A stretch of 64,000 nucleotides of DNA. Source: Manihot esculenta. Its lineage: Eukaryota; Streptophyta; Magnoliopsida; Malpighiales; Euphorbiaceae. The position numbers and the translations under genes are program-made. The stretch is from NCBI RefSeq assembly GCF_001659605.2, contig NC_035162.2, positions 27,643,526-27,707,525 on the forward strand, read 5' to 3'. Each line of letters starts with the position of its first letter. The stretch's first letter is position 1. Below are positions 28,801 to 35,207 of the stretch, piece by piece. A model generated the notes under the pieces. The model was not told where the DNA came from. It saw only the letters and a list, made by a program, of their open reading frames with translations, and made no database searches.

Positions 28801-31800
28801 AGGTTCGATTCTGTAAGCAGCATGTCCAATCTTGGCAACTACTGGTACTGGTCCTTCATACTTCCGGACTAATCTTTTGTCACGGTTGTGGAGGAATCTC
28901 AGCTGCTCTGGCAATAGCTTCACCATCACTAAGTCACCGACTGTGAACTCCTGCGGGTGCAGGTTCTCATCTGCCCATTTCTTCATATGACTCTTAGCTT
29001 TCTCCAACTGAGCGCGGGCAAGCTCCACATTTTGTCTCCACTCCTTACTGAATTGGAATGCTTTTAGATTGCGACTTGAATAAGGCCCATCTACATTATA
29101 AGGTGCCAACAGTTGTTGACCTGTCACAATCTCAAAAGGACTTTTGTTAGTAGTAGAGCTCTGTAAAGAATTAAAACAAAATTGAGCAATATCAAGGAGG
29201 GAAACCCAATTCTTCTGGCTAGCACTAACAAAGTGTTGTAGGTACTCCTCCAACATTCCATTAACTCTCTCCGTTTGTCCATCCGTTTGAGGATGGTAAC
29301 TTGAGGACATCGCCAGGTTGGTGCCCAACAACTTGAACAACTCCGACCAAAATGACCCTGTAAATCTTGCATCACGGTCACTAACTATGCTCTTTGGGAT
29401 TCCCCAGTATTTTACAACATGCTTGAAAAATACTTTAGCAGTCTCCTTTGCCGAGCAATATTTTGACACCGGCACGAACGTGGCATATTTGGAAAACCTG
29501 TCGACAACCACCAAAATGTGATCAAATTCCCCCACTCGTGGGAGTCCAGCTATAAAGTCAATGGAAACACTTTCCCATGGCCTACTCGGCACTGGTAATG
29601 GCTGTAACAACCCTACTGGTTTTTGTCTGTTCGCCTTATCCTGTTGACAAACCAAACAAGTCTTTGTATACTCTTGGACGTCATTCGCCATTTTTGGCCA
29701 AAAGTACCCTTGCTTCAGAAGTGCTAAAGTACGCTGCCACCCTGAATGGCCAGCCCACCTAGCGTCATGACATTCCTTTAATAACAAACTTCGAAGTCCT
29801 CCTGCTTTGGGAACATAGATTCTGCTCCCTCTTGTCATGATCAAGTCCGCTTCTAACCAAAATTGCCTAGTTTTGCCGTTGTCCACTAGTTTCCTCAAGG
29901 CCATGGCTTAGGGATCCTTTTGTAACTCTTCTCGAATCCTTTCTTTCAACGTTGACTTTGCTACGCTCTGGGATAATTGAGCTATCTGCTTAGCAGACGA
30001 GTTGGAATAATCCTCTAGGCCCTCAGCTGCCGCTATAGCTGCATTGACTTCTGTCACCTTCTGTCTCCTTAATTCATTCTTGGCCCAAGGTTTCAACCCT
30101 TTCATAAAGTTGTAAAATCGATCCTCCTCCAGCATGTTCTCTATGTTTAGCATGAGACGTGAGAAGTCCCTCACGTAATCTCGAACCGAACCTGTTTGTT
30201 GTAGCTCTCCCAATTTGCACCGTGCATCATATGCCACATTCTCCGGACAAAATTGAGCTCTTAACTCTTTGGCAAACATGTCCCACGATGTAACTTGGTT
30301 TGCCCCCGGCCCCGCTCTCACTATTTTATTACGCCACCACAATTTAGCATCATCAACCAAGTACAAGGGTAAGATCAACAGCTTGTCCTCCTCGGACTCT
30401 CGCTTGGTAACACTAAAGAACAACTCCATGTCAAAAAGAAAATTGTCTACTTCTTTTGCATCCCTAGTTCCGCCAAAAGCTTTCGGCTCCGGGACCTTTG
30501 TCCTCTCTGCCCCACAAGTTTTCATGTCATTGCTCCCCGTAACTTTCATAATTGTGTTCACCCTCGCATCAAGCTCCTCCAGTTTACCTTGGAACGTGTT
30601 CATCATCTCTTTGACATTATCATTGATCGTATCGATGGTCTCCTTAGCACCATCTCTAATCTCTTCGACAACCCCTACAAAAGAGGTATGAGCATCAGAA
30701 ACAGATTTGAGACTTTCCATTATGCCTCCCACTTGAGAGGCCACTGCCTCCCATTCTGTCATTTAGGACTCCAGATCACCCCACCGGGTGTCCTTCGCTT
30801 GAAAAGGATTTTGGGTGGCCTCAAGCTCTATTGGCTTACCCTCACCTTTAGGCGATTTAGCCCTCTTAGCCAATCGCCGTTCATTTTCTTTCTCTAGCGC
30901 CTCAATGCGCTTATAAGCAGAATCAAACTCCAATACCATCCCCTCTTGGGTGGCATAGTCCCTCAATAGAGCAACAATGTTCTCAACCCTTCTCTCAAGG
31001 GCATCAATGCGTGTGGTAGATTTTGTCATACCTCCACACTATTCTCGATCGTTCTGGCTTTGATACCAATTGTCACAGTTTCAGATTTTGACACTGGCCT
31101 GGAACCGTGTGGCACTTGGTTTGAACTCTTTTCAAGCCAAGTCAGCCAAGCTCTCTACGCATTCACCTGGACAAAGGAACGTAAAAGTTAGGACCTCCTG
31201 CCCCATTCTCGTAAAAACGGAGAATACCACAGTTACCATATGAAAATATCATGATCGGATAATTATAGCAACTAAAAGCACATCAACAAGCAACCAAGCA
31301 CCGAGATTTATTGAATAGGCTACTTATTTTATTCCAGGGGCAAAATAGTCATTACACAGTCATGTCAACGATTCATTCCCAACTTGCAGACAGGGGGGAA
31401 CGCCTGCAAGAAGAGAAGGCACAATCCAGGGACTCAACAAGCCTACGGTGGCCAGTTGGGCCCAGCCCTTGCTGGTGGCCAACTAGTCACTCCCCCCTAA
31501 AGATCCTTAAGAACAAGTAGAACTATGATGGGAGGAGACATCAATATGTCTGAGGTGACACCCCCTCTTTTATAAATAAATAAAAAAGAATTATAAAAAA
31601 CTGACACGACCCTTTTCTTCCTACTAATTTCTACTAATTTATCCCAATATTGTTTTCTAAGAATTCCACTATTGGAAAATTACAATTTTGGTCCCTGAAA
31701 CTCTATGACCCTGACACGTAGGATAACAGACTTAATTGAGTTCATTTTAACAACCGAAGTGAAAATCTCCTAGTAATATACTCCATTAGTTTGAGTAAAT

Positions 31801-34800
31801 CCCTCAGCAACTAATGTGGCCTTGAACTTGTCAATTGATCCATCGGATTTGTGTTTCATAGTGAATACTCATTTGCAGCCAACAAGTTTCTTTTTAGGTG
31901 AAGGGGAAACCAGCTCCTAAGTCTCATTCTTTGCCAAAGCTTTCATTGCCTCTATCATTGCTCCTTTTCACTTAAGATATTTAAAAGTTTCTCTCCAATT
32001 TTGGGAAATAGACAGGATAAAAACTCTATAGGAGAGAGACAAGAAATCATAAGAAAGTTAGAAATACCACTTTATCCAAACAATCAATTATCTCTCCCTG
32101 ATTATTAATAGTCTCTCCTTATCTACTAGAACTCTTCCCTTGGGTAAAAACCTTTAGAGTCACAAAACAAGGAATCACAGGAATTACCTCTTTTTTCTCA
32201 TTGCTTTTCCTTTGAAGTGCTGAAGTAGGGTTCAATTTTTCTAAATGTAATGTCCATATTGACAAAATATTTTTTAGATGGTGAACATTTTTGTATGGGA
32301 GAATACCCGATAAACACATATTTAAAAGCCATTGGATCTAGTTTTCCAGTTGTCTTAGTATGAATAAGACAAATACACCCAAATACTTTTAGTGGAACAA
32401 TATAAGTATTTTTTTCCTTGTAACACCTCTAAAAGACTTTTAAATACAAGAATATTGAGCGACATTCTATTAATGAGATAAGCTGCAACTCAAACTGCAT
32501 CTATCTAATAGGTTTTTAAAGGTTAATTATGAAAAGGAGAGATCTAACTACTTCCAACAAATGCTTATTTTTTCTTTTAGCAATACAATTTTGAGCACTA
32601 GTATAAAGACAACTAATTTGCTATAGTATCCCATTAGACTCTAGCTAAGTAGAAAAACGACTATCCATGTGTTTTGTGCCATTATCGGTTCTTCAAACTT
32701 TCATCTTAGCATCAAATTGAGTATAAATCATATTGTGAAAAGACTAAAAGTAAAAAAACATAATGACTCTTTGTCTTTATTGGATAAACCCAAGTCATTC
32801 GAGTGTAACAATTAATAAAAGTAACAAAAATCAACGATTACTGGATAGTGAGATAGCCTGAGTAGGTTCTCAAACATCAAAATGGATAGTCATAAAAGGA
32901 ATCACACTCCTATTATTACTCAAAGAATAAGTGTTTCTTGTATGTTTAGCAAACTCACAAGCATTACTAAAAAAGAACCAAACTGAGTCTCGAAAAATAA
33001 GCCAGGATATAGTCTTTCTAAGATAGAAAAGGATGTCCTAACCATCAATGCCACTGTATGGTTTTCCGATTGACATCCTTATTCTCTCCAAAAGGAGCTT
33101 AAGATGAACTAGAATATAAATTTCCTTCCAAGATATATAAGTCATCGTATAGTCTATTATGGCCAATTCTCTTCCCAATTTGAAGGTCCTAAATAACACA
33201 ATGGTCAAGAAAAAAAAGATTAATTTTACAGTTGAGGGCTTTAGTAAGAGAACTGACAAATAAAAGACTAACAAGAAGTGAGGAACTTGAAGAACACTAG
33301 ATAGCTTAATAGTTGGAGCACAAATAACAGAACTTGTTTTAGAGATAAGAGAGAAAGAACTATTAGCTATTTTGACAGTATCCTTGTTTAGACATAGAAA
33401 GTAATTAAGAAAGCTTTTAGAAAAGTATATCATATGTCTATTTGCGCCAGAATCAATAATCCATGAAACAGTGTTAAGAGATGAAATGGAAGTATTATGA
33501 GAAGTACTTATATTATCCTCACTAGTCCTTTTCACACTGCTGGTTTGTTTCAAGTTGGCCAACTCACCTAAAGGATTGCTTCTTAGTGGAGGTCCAAAGT
33601 GCAAGTGGCAATAGTTTTTAAGTGTCCCAAGTTATTCCTTGTTCTTCCTGTTTTAGTTTGAAAATCCATAATTGAGCCTCCCCAATCATGTGAAATGCTG
33701 CAAGTCCCACTTTATCGGCCTCTATTGGTTTTTGATTGTGGAAAATTTGATCACAACGATTCAGCCACTCCAATGGGTTCTCTGTGCCATCATAATTAGG
33801 GAATTCCATCTTAGTATAGCACGGCATTATTGTAGTTCCAGGTCTGATATCAACCCGATCTTTAATTCTCTTCGAAAAATTTGATTGGCTATCGATGCTG
33901 TCTGTTCCCATTTTAGGATCTTGGTTCTTTCTCTGTTCAGCAATTGCTTAATTATGGTCTCAAGTAATCTTCAAATCTCTCTTTGTTCCTGACATTGTTG
34001 TTCGTAACGTTCTTCAAAGAGTTTGATATGGGATTCTAACTTTTGTTGTAGATTATTTTGATCTCCCATGACACAAGGCTCTTATACCAATTTGTTATCT
34101 CTTGGATATGAATCACGTTACATGTCTATTTACAATAAAATTAGTAAGGCCGAAATTGTTGGTTTTCCTTGATTCTTTCCTCACCCAATTGTTGTTGTTG
34201 TGAGCTCAATGAAGGGAGTTCTGACCTTTTGAAAATGTTTAAGAGAGAATTCATATCTCAATTTAGATGAAATAAATCTGCTTACTTTATTTCTAATTTT
34301 CCAACAATATATACAGAGAATAGTATTACTCTTTAACACAATTCTACTAAGATAGGAGTCCTAATAAATTTGTTACAATTTATGACCTAAAATCCAGGAA
34401 TTGAATTAGTAATCAAATCTTCTAAATCTTCTAAAATAGTCAACAAAGAACAAGCAGGAAGAAAGATAGTTAGAGAGTTATTGTGTTAGTTACAAGCAGT
34501 TATTCACTGCTGTATGAAGACTGATGGGTGTATCTTAAGCTTCATTGCAGAATAATCAAGAATACTCTCTCTCTCTCTCTATCATTCTTCCTTCTCTCTT
34601 CTATTTTAGGGTTTATTCCCCGACATTACATTGCATCATCCATTACAGTATATGATTGATTATATTGCATTGTATTATGTCGTATCAAACATAACCCAAA
34701 TCAAGCAAAAAGTGGCATGAATCAATCCACTTAATGAGACCTGCTACTGAAAACCCACTACACGTATCATTTAGTTAATTTCTCTGTATAAATAAGCTAA

Positions 34801-35207
34801 AATAGGAAAGTATTATCTAATTTTACTTTTCGATTGTTTCTAATAATAAAATTAAAATGAATTCCATCATTTAAAGTTTTACTCAAAACACATGAATTTT
34901 CCATTATAAAATCATTTGAATTGGATAAGTTGTTTAAAAATAATCGTAAACATTGGTAAACTAACCCTCTGTTGCATAGACCAAGGCCTTAGCCTTACTC
35001 CTGCTATTTAAAAGCTTTCCTATTGATCAGAACATATGAATCTTTCTTTTTAGGTGCTGTATAAACTGTGTGAAGGATTTAAGAGGATGTTGCTGTCTGA
35101 AATGCAAAACTTCTACTAGGCTTAGGCCTGTTTTGGCGGGGAATCAGAGATACAAGAAATGGCATACTTACCGAGAAGTGGAAATGCAAAGCAAGTTGAC
35201 AGAATGA
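1533..35207 (+). CDS. STR8: Rhodanese-like protein of the TrhO/YceA family, plastid type (STR8-like), 8 exons
   Basis: Coding segments are 1533-1838, 2060-2113, 3488-3637, 7868-8030, 13250-13341, 16215-16318, 22507-22794 and 35054-35207. They sum to 1311 nt, 436 residues plus TGA, and reading phase is kept across every junction. Bacterial TrhO (YceA) hydroxylates U34 of certain tRNAs; the plant homologue STR8 is predicted to be chloroplastic. The first ~75 residues are rich in Ser, Thr and Arg, as expected for a transit peptide. An N-terminal UPF0176-type domain follows (about 76-170), then a rhodanese domain (about 175-300) with active-site loop CTGGIR and Cys276, then a Cys-rich tail (Cys-X2-Cys and CCC clusters). 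Seven introns, all GT-AG except intron 3, which appears to use a GC donor. No stop or frameshift was seen, so the gene looks functional despite its 34-kb span. Substrate in plants is inference. Confidence 0.9.
2060..2113 (+). CDS. STR8: STR8-like exon 2
   Basis: A small 54-nt exon of 18 residues ([18 protein letters not shown]), a conserved stretch of the TrhO/UPF0176 N-terminal domain. Acceptor TCATCAG and donor CAG/GTATTG are both canonical, and both junctions are in phase 0. Confidence 0.88.
2114..3487 (+). other. STR8-like intron 2, no gene seen
   Basis: A 1.37-kb GT-AG intron. It is moderately AT-rich with no recognisable transposon ORF. A short imperfect local repetition (phrases like 'cctaatctgtaagtaa') occurs at about 2570-2660. 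Nothing else could be supported. Confidence 0.6.
3488..3637 (+). CDS. STR8: STR8-like exon 3 (GC donor)
   Basis: Codes 50 residues, beginning [15 protein letters not shown] and ending [10 protein letters not shown], which is the C-terminal part of the UPF0176 domain. The acceptor is TTTGCAG. The 3' boundary required by the next exon (LEGGISHLP) is CAG/GCAAGA, a GC-AG type intron. The surrounding bases fit the known strict consensus of GC donors. No GT donor nearby would keep both phase and the conserved Gln. Confidence 0.85.
3949..4140 (-). repeat. 3' LTR of copia copy 1
   Basis: A 192-bp LTR. On the minus strand it starts after a purine tract (complement of ctcccctcaagttgg at 4141-4155, the polypurine tract). 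The same LTR is found at 8534-8714 and, on the plus strand, at 17051-17235, 18066-18316 and 20901-21098, which defines one small copia family with short LTRs. Confidence 0.8.
4147..5500 (-). pseudogene. copia RT/RNase H remnant
   Basis: Minus-strand frames 4996-5349, 4600-4929, 4416-4667 and 4147-4440 are pieces of one copia polyprotein C-terminus. They contain the RT fingers/palm ([14 protein letters not shown]), the active-site segment with VYVNNIV in place of VYVDDIV, and the RNase H end ([22 protein letters not shown]). Frame changes and the Asp-to-Asn changes at the catalytic pair show the copy cannot encode an active enzyme. Confidence 0.85.
5508..6245. mobile_element. AT-rich insertion replacing part of copia copy 1
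   Basis: The copia homology stops near 5505 and resumes near 6246. The intervening ~735 bp is unrelated to the copia and has no ORF. Its right 200 bp contains repeated sense and antisense copies of 'ataacggccgttac'-like words (about 6080-6240). This is the pattern of subterminal inverted motifs in non-autonomous DNA transposons, possibly hAT-like. Its left end is not clear and no target duplication was found. Confidence 0.35.
6236..7330 (-). pseudogene. copia integrase and protease remnant
   Basis: The frame at 6236-6577 has the integrase core ([26 protein letters not shown], then [15 protein letters not shown], where the family usually has TPQQNGVAERKNRH). Further along the minus strand toward 7330, broken frames carry the zinc-binding part and a protease remnant. 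Multiple stops mark it as non-functional. Confidence 0.75.
7331..7867. other. End of intron 3, no element identified
   Basis: Includes a short less AT-rich stretch at 7370-7490 that I could not assign, then AT-rich intron DNA ending in the acceptor TCATCAG before 7868. The ORF that runs from 7799 into exon 4 is only an in-frame readthrough of the exon. Confidence 0.4.
7868..8030 (+). CDS. STR8: STR8-like exon 4 (start of rhodanese domain)
   Basis: Codes [20 protein letters not shown] and onward to YVLLDVRN, which is the linker and first strand of the rhodanese domain. The Asp of LLDVRN is a family landmark. It ends one base into the next codon (G), with donor G/GTATGT. Phase 1 is completed by GT of exon 5. 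Confidence 0.88.
8090..8110 (+). repeat. (CT)n microsatellite
   Basis: A run of about ten CT units early in intron 4, ending at gtgcacgtg. Confidence 0.8.
8270..8533 (-). mobile_element. Fragment of a different copia (protease region)
   Basis: On the minus strand near 8370-8405 the sequence reads a copia protease signature ([14 protein letters not shown]). The flanks have no similarity to copia copies 1-4 at the same positions. It directly abuts the LTR of copy 2, so copy 2 probably inserted into it. Confidence 0.6.
8534..8714 (-). repeat. 3' LTR of copia copy 2
   Basis: A 181-bp LTR closely similar to 3949-4140. The family-specific words 'tttgagtatttatacacaaagaa' (shared in parts) and 'cctcctaattagga' are kept. 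The complement of a polypurine tract (cactcccctt) follows at its inner side. Confidence 0.8.
8989..10182 (-). pseudogene. copia RT/RNase H remnant, copy 2
   Basis: The 167-residue frame at 9277-9780 has [19 protein letters not shown], the intact VYVDD active site and [11 protein letters not shown]. The 90-residue frame at 9910-10182 is the RT N-terminus ([22 protein letters not shown]). RNase H pieces lie at 8989-9262. Gaps between frames are one- or two-base shifts plus a missing segment near 9350, so no complete polyprotein remains. Confidence 0.88.
10438..11131 (-). pseudogene. copia integrase C-terminal region, copy 2
   Basis: The frame at 10645-10989 reads [23 protein letters not shown] and [27 protein letters not shown], the standard region after the copia integrase core. 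Frames at 10438-10620 correspond to the variable linker before RT. Stops interrupt the linker. Confidence 0.8.
11132..11558 (-). mobile_element. Gypsy 5' end: LTR, primer site and gag start
   Basis: The minus strand reads a 204-bp LTR (11355-11558, TG...CA ends), then a primer binding site matching tRNA-iMet (complement of gctctgatacca at 11341-11352). Next comes a gag start ([26 protein letters not shown]; Arg/Lys and coiled-coil rich, typical of Ty3/gypsy gag N-termini). At about 11131 it switches to copia integrase sequence. No matching 3' LTR is present. Confidence 0.7.
11566..12090. repeat. Partial or solo LTR (same family as 25535-25916)
   Basis: Begins TGTTAGGGTCCCGAACC and shares the words 'ttctttttgcgacctat' and 'gagggaatct' with the LTRs at 25535-25916 and 26950-27346. 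The far end was not resolved; similarity fades near 12090. Confidence 0.5.
12091..12790. other. Intron 4 DNA without recognisable features
   Basis: AT-rich, with short unsupported ORFs only. Confidence 0.5.
12791..13149 (+). repeat. Solo LTR with target duplication ATACT
   Basis: A 359-bp sequence with TG...CA ends, flanked on both sides by the same 5 bases ATACT (12786-12790 and 13150-13154). It contains a TATAAAA-like word (ctctataaaacac near 12988) and a pyrimidine-rich stretch. No internal retroelement sequence remains, so it is a solo LTR formed by recombination. Confidence 0.75.
13250..13341 (+). CDS. STR8: STR8-like exon 5
   Basis: Completes the split Gly codon, then codes [20 protein letters not shown] to GLTNRE. 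The 'YE.. GHF.GA' block is the conserved rhodanese core that follows DVRN. Acceptor TATCAG, donor GAG/GTAAGA, ends in phase 0. Confidence 0.88.
13342..16214 (+). other. STR8-like intron 5, possible LTR-like pieces only
   Basis: A 2.9-kb intron without any coding remnant. The stretches at about 13950-14290 and 14400-14700 have the look of LTRs (a TATA-like ctgtataaaaataaa at 14130; GA-rich tract), but I found no matching target duplications or internal domains. A poly-A run lies at 15180-15194. Confidence 0.4.
16215..16318 (+). CDS. STR8: STR8-like exon 6 (rhodanese active site)
   Basis: Codes [13 protein letters not shown] and [19 protein letters not shown]. The loop C-T-G-G-I-R holds the catalytic Cys276 of the rhodanese/TrhO family. 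Acceptor TTCAG, donor AAG/GTATCT; it ends two bases into the Arg codon, completed by A at 22507. Confidence 0.9.
17051..17235 (+). repeat. 5' LTR of copia copy 3
   Basis: 185 bp. It starts CGTTGAC where the family starts TGTTGAC and ends CTTCA directly before the primer site (TGGTATTATAG at 17236). Contains 'gactataaatagtca', a TATA-like word. Confidence 0.8.
17564..18065 (+). pseudogene. copia gag N-terminal fragment (first copy)
   Basis: Reads [18 protein letters not shown], then [18 protein letters not shown], the N-terminal motif of plant copia gag (UBN2-type). After a stop at 17727 it continues in a second frame with [17 protein letters not shown] and WQELDYHQ. It is cut off by the internal LTR at 18066. 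Confidence 0.8.
18066..18316 (+). repeat. Internal LTR of copia copy 3
   Basis: A 251-bp LTR starting TGTTGACTTATTTG and ending TTCTTCA before PBS TGGTATCATAGC (18317). It is longer than its neighbours because of small insertions, including a poly-T tract. Just downstream, about 45 bp of leader (18338-18420 region, 'cctgattttaggatccaaattc') is tandemly duplicated. Confidence 0.75.
18594..20880 (+). pseudogene. copia gag-to-RT/RNase H, internally deleted
   Basis: The gag start at 18594 ([18 protein letters not shown]) is followed, after only ~400 bp, by linker and RT. RT blocks are [33 protein letters not shown] (19582), [15 protein letters not shown] (about 19930) and GKLQYF, then RNase H ([28 protein letters not shown]). 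Zinc knuckle, protease and integrase are missing. There are in-frame stops at 18837, 19444, 19572 and 19766. Confidence 0.85.
20901..21098 (+). repeat. 3' LTR of copia copy 3
   Basis: 198 bp beginning TGTTGACTTATTTG immediately after the polypurine tract. It ends at ACTCTTCT before TATAG, the second copy of the target duplication. Confidence 0.8.
21099..22506 (+). other. Right part of intron 6, no gene seen
   Basis: Contains a purine-rich tract (21130-21200) and a poly-A run (22292-22306). Pyrimidine-rich DNA precedes the acceptor GGTAG at 22506. No transposon domain was recognised. Confidence 0.5.
22507..22794 (+). CDS. STR8: STR8-like exon 7 (end of rhodanese domain, Cys motifs)
   Basis: Completes Arg290, then codes [18 protein letters not shown], the helix after the active site. 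It continues [20 protein letters not shown], then [20 protein letters not shown], which supplies the first cysteines of the C-terminal Cys-rich module. Acceptor TGGTAG/ACAACAG, donor TTCT/GTAAGT; it ends two bases into a Leu codon. Confidence 0.9.
22795..23540 (+). other. Start of intron 7 with an LTR-like stretch
   Basis: At 23160-23500 the sequence has LTR character (starts TGTCATGTATCATAGG, has aggagaataaatagagc, and a long CT-rich tract). It loosely resembles the solo LTR at 12791. No clear end or target duplication was found. Confidence 0.35.
23540..24358 (+). repeat. AT-rich LTR-like repeat, copy A
   Basis: About 820 bp, similar along its length to the interrupted copy B (25098-25534 plus 27352-27662). 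Shared words include 'accatcattaattcacttttga' (variant), 'ctaataaaattct' and 'tattttgtacat'. It contains a TATA-like gactataaataac (24088-24101). The two short ORFs at 23713 and 25282 are equivalent positions in this repeat and are not genes. Confidence 0.6.
24359..25097. other. Purine-rich, LTR-like segment
   Basis: A GA-rich tract at 24535-24640 is followed by sequence resembling the 5' part of a reversed LTR. There is no internal domain or target duplication. Left unassigned. Confidence 0.3.
25535..25916 (-). repeat. 3' LTR of the deleted gypsy element
   Basis: 382 bp, TG...CA-type ends with one base changed (plus-strand start TATTAG instead of TGTTAG). Similar to 26950-27346 and to the partial LTR at 11566. 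Confidence 0.75.
26215..26834 (-). pseudogene. gypsy gag remnant
   Basis: Two frames: 26631-26834 ([12 protein letters not shown]..., then [20 protein letters not shown]) and 26215-26436 ([21 protein letters not shown], then [18 protein letters not shown]). The second is the classic capsid block of plant gypsy gag. A frameshift or stop between 26436 and 26631 breaks it. Confidence 0.75.
26950..27346 (-). repeat. 5' LTR of the deleted gypsy element
   Basis: 397 bp; the plus strand starts TGTTAGGGTCC and ends CTAACA before TTATC. Confidence 0.75.
27834..28473 (-). repeat. 3' LTR of the chromovirus-type element
   Basis: 640 bp with perfect 5-bp terminal inverted ends TGTCA/TGACA. It aligns along its whole length with 31071-31716. 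Confidence 0.88.
28483..29904 (-). CDS. Integrase with chromodomain (gypsy), 473 codons, intact frame
   Basis: The zinc-binding HHCC region is at residues ~45-90 (H...[12 protein letters not shown], then TCLVCQQDK). The catalytic core has Asp in SIDFIAGLP (~117), Asp in [13 protein letters not shown] (~180) and Glu in DGQTERVN (~217). A GPY/F-type C-terminal domain follows ([28 protein letters not shown]). The chromodomain is at ~415-465 ([18 protein letters not shown]). This protein would insert cDNA into chromatin. The frame starts at ATG 29904, just after the gag stop, where family polyproteins would still be in RNase H/integrase linker. That suggests the start is a by-product of the deletion. 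No stop interrupts it. Confidence 0.88.
   Translation of the reverse strand: MALRKLVDNGKTRQFWLEADLIMTRGSRIYVPKAGGLRSLLLKECHDARWAGHSGWQRTLALLKQGYFWPKMANDVQEYTKTCLVCQQDKANRQKPVGLLQPLPVPSRPWESVSIDFIAGLPRVGEFDHILVVVDRFSKYATFVPVSKYCSAKETAKVFFKHVVKYWGIPKSIVSDRDARFTGSFWSELFKLLGTNLAMSSSYHPQTDGQTERVNGMLEEYLQHFVSASQKNWVSLLDIAQFCFNSLQSSTTNKSPFEIVTGQQLLAPYNVDGPYSSRNLKAFQFSKEWRQNVELARAQLEKAKSHMKKWADENLHPQEFTVGDLVMVKLLPEQLRFLHNRDKRLVRKYEGPVPVVAKIGHAAYRIEPPKWMTVHPVFHVSKLKPYYADESNASRNMTSRPAVTRAPPVNQGVEEIIAERIVKSTRHPSHKEYLVKWNGLGVEEISWEESSLQAYAHKIVDFINAQSTRTSTI
29908..30762 (-). CDS. gypsy gag, main part, 284 codons
   Basis: Contains the retrotransposon gag capsid block: [91 protein letters not shown]. The zinc knuckle expected downstream is missing, so the deletion removed the end of gag as well as protease and RT. 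The 88-codon frame at 30763-31029 upstream ends in a stop at 30763-30765 and is in phase, so it was probably the true gag N-terminus. Confidence 0.82.
   Translation of the reverse strand: MTEWEAVASQVGGIMESLKSVSDAHTSFVGVVEEIRDGAKETIDTINDNVKEMMNTFQGKLEELDARVNTIMKVTGSNDMKTCGAERTKVPEPKAFGGTRDAKEVDNFLFDMELFFSVTKRESEEDKLLILPLYLVDDAKLWWRNKIVRAGPGANQVTSWDMFAKELRAQFCPENVAYDARCKLGELQQTGSVRDYVRDFSRLMLNIENMLEEDRFYNFMKGLKPWAKNELRRQKVTEVNAAIAAAEGLEDYSNSSAKQIAQLSQSVAKSTLKERIREELQKDP
30763..31029 (-). pseudogene. gag N-terminal segment, separated by a stop
   Basis: 88 codons starting about 40 bp after the primer site ([22 protein letters not shown]), coiled-coil-like heptads, charged. It ends at a TAA immediately before the ATG at 30762. 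A single nonsense change probably split gag. Confidence 0.65.
31071..31716 (-). repeat. 5' LTR of the chromovirus-type element
   Basis: 646 bp, TGTCA...TGACA. The 6-bp surplus over the other LTR is the extra GACACT-type segment near 31090. Confidence 0.88.
33038..33911 (-). pseudogene. gypsy gag joined to copia protease region
   Basis: The frame at 33618-33911 is a gypsy gag block ([46 protein letters not shown]). The frame at 33038-33604 opens with the next gag motif ([19 protein letters not shown]). After only a few residues it changes to a copia protease ([20 protein letters not shown]). Both families are thus fused in one orientation and one local frame near 33545. One stop separates the two gag frames. 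Confidence 0.7.
33546..34445 (-). mobile_element. Gypsy 5' part: gag, primer site and LTR
   Basis: Minus strand: LTR (34093-34445, TG...CA ends), primer site (complement of ctcttatacca at 34079-34089, degenerate tRNA-Met), coiled-coil leader of gag (about 33912-34070), gag capsid frame 33618-33911. It continues directly into copia copy 4. No partner LTR is visible. Confidence 0.6.
34446..35053 (+). other. Right end of intron 7
   Basis: AT-rich DNA with a (CT)n microsatellite at 34564-34581 and an LTR-like tail (ctctattttagggtttattccccgaca near 34600-34625). It ends in the acceptor TTTTTAG before 35054. Confidence 0.45.
35054..35207 (+). CDS. STR8: STR8-like exon 8 (Cys-rich C-terminus)
   Basis: Completes Leu386, then codes [18 protein letters not shown] and the basic tail [18 protein letters not shown]...KLTE, stop TGA. 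The Cys-X2-Cys and CCC-X2-C clusters join those in exon 7 to form the metal-type module seen at the end of TrhO homologues. Confidence 0.9.

Larger units (their letters stand above)
27834..31716 (-). mobile_element. Chromovirus-type Ty3/gypsy element lacking protease and RT
   Basis: LTRs are 27834-28473 and 31071-31716, with TGTCA...TGACA ends. The target duplication is CGTAT at 27829-27833 and CGTAG at 31717-31721, one mismatch. Minus-strand order: PBS next to 31070 (complement of ggctttgatacca), gag (31029 to 29908), integrase plus chromodomain (29904 to 28483), polypurine tract (complement of ctcccccactt, 28474-28484). Gag stop and integrase start are three bases apart; protease, RT and RNase H are entirely absent. 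By eye the LTRs differ at roughly 14 sites and a 6-bp indel, so the insertion is fairly recent. Confidence 0.88.
27672..33545 (-). mobile_element. Degenerate Ty1/copia, copy 4, split by a chromovirus-type element
   Basis: Minus-strand copia sequence occurs at 27672-27833 (RT around YGLKQ) and continues at 31722-33545 (RT N-part, linker, integrase, zinc region, protease with [12 protein letters not shown] near 33440). The two parts join precisely at the target duplication of the 3.9-kb element at 27834-31716. The C-terminal half of RT, RNase H and the 3' LTR are missing; the sequence stops at 27672 next to repeat copy B. Many stops and frameshifts. Confidence 0.8.
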
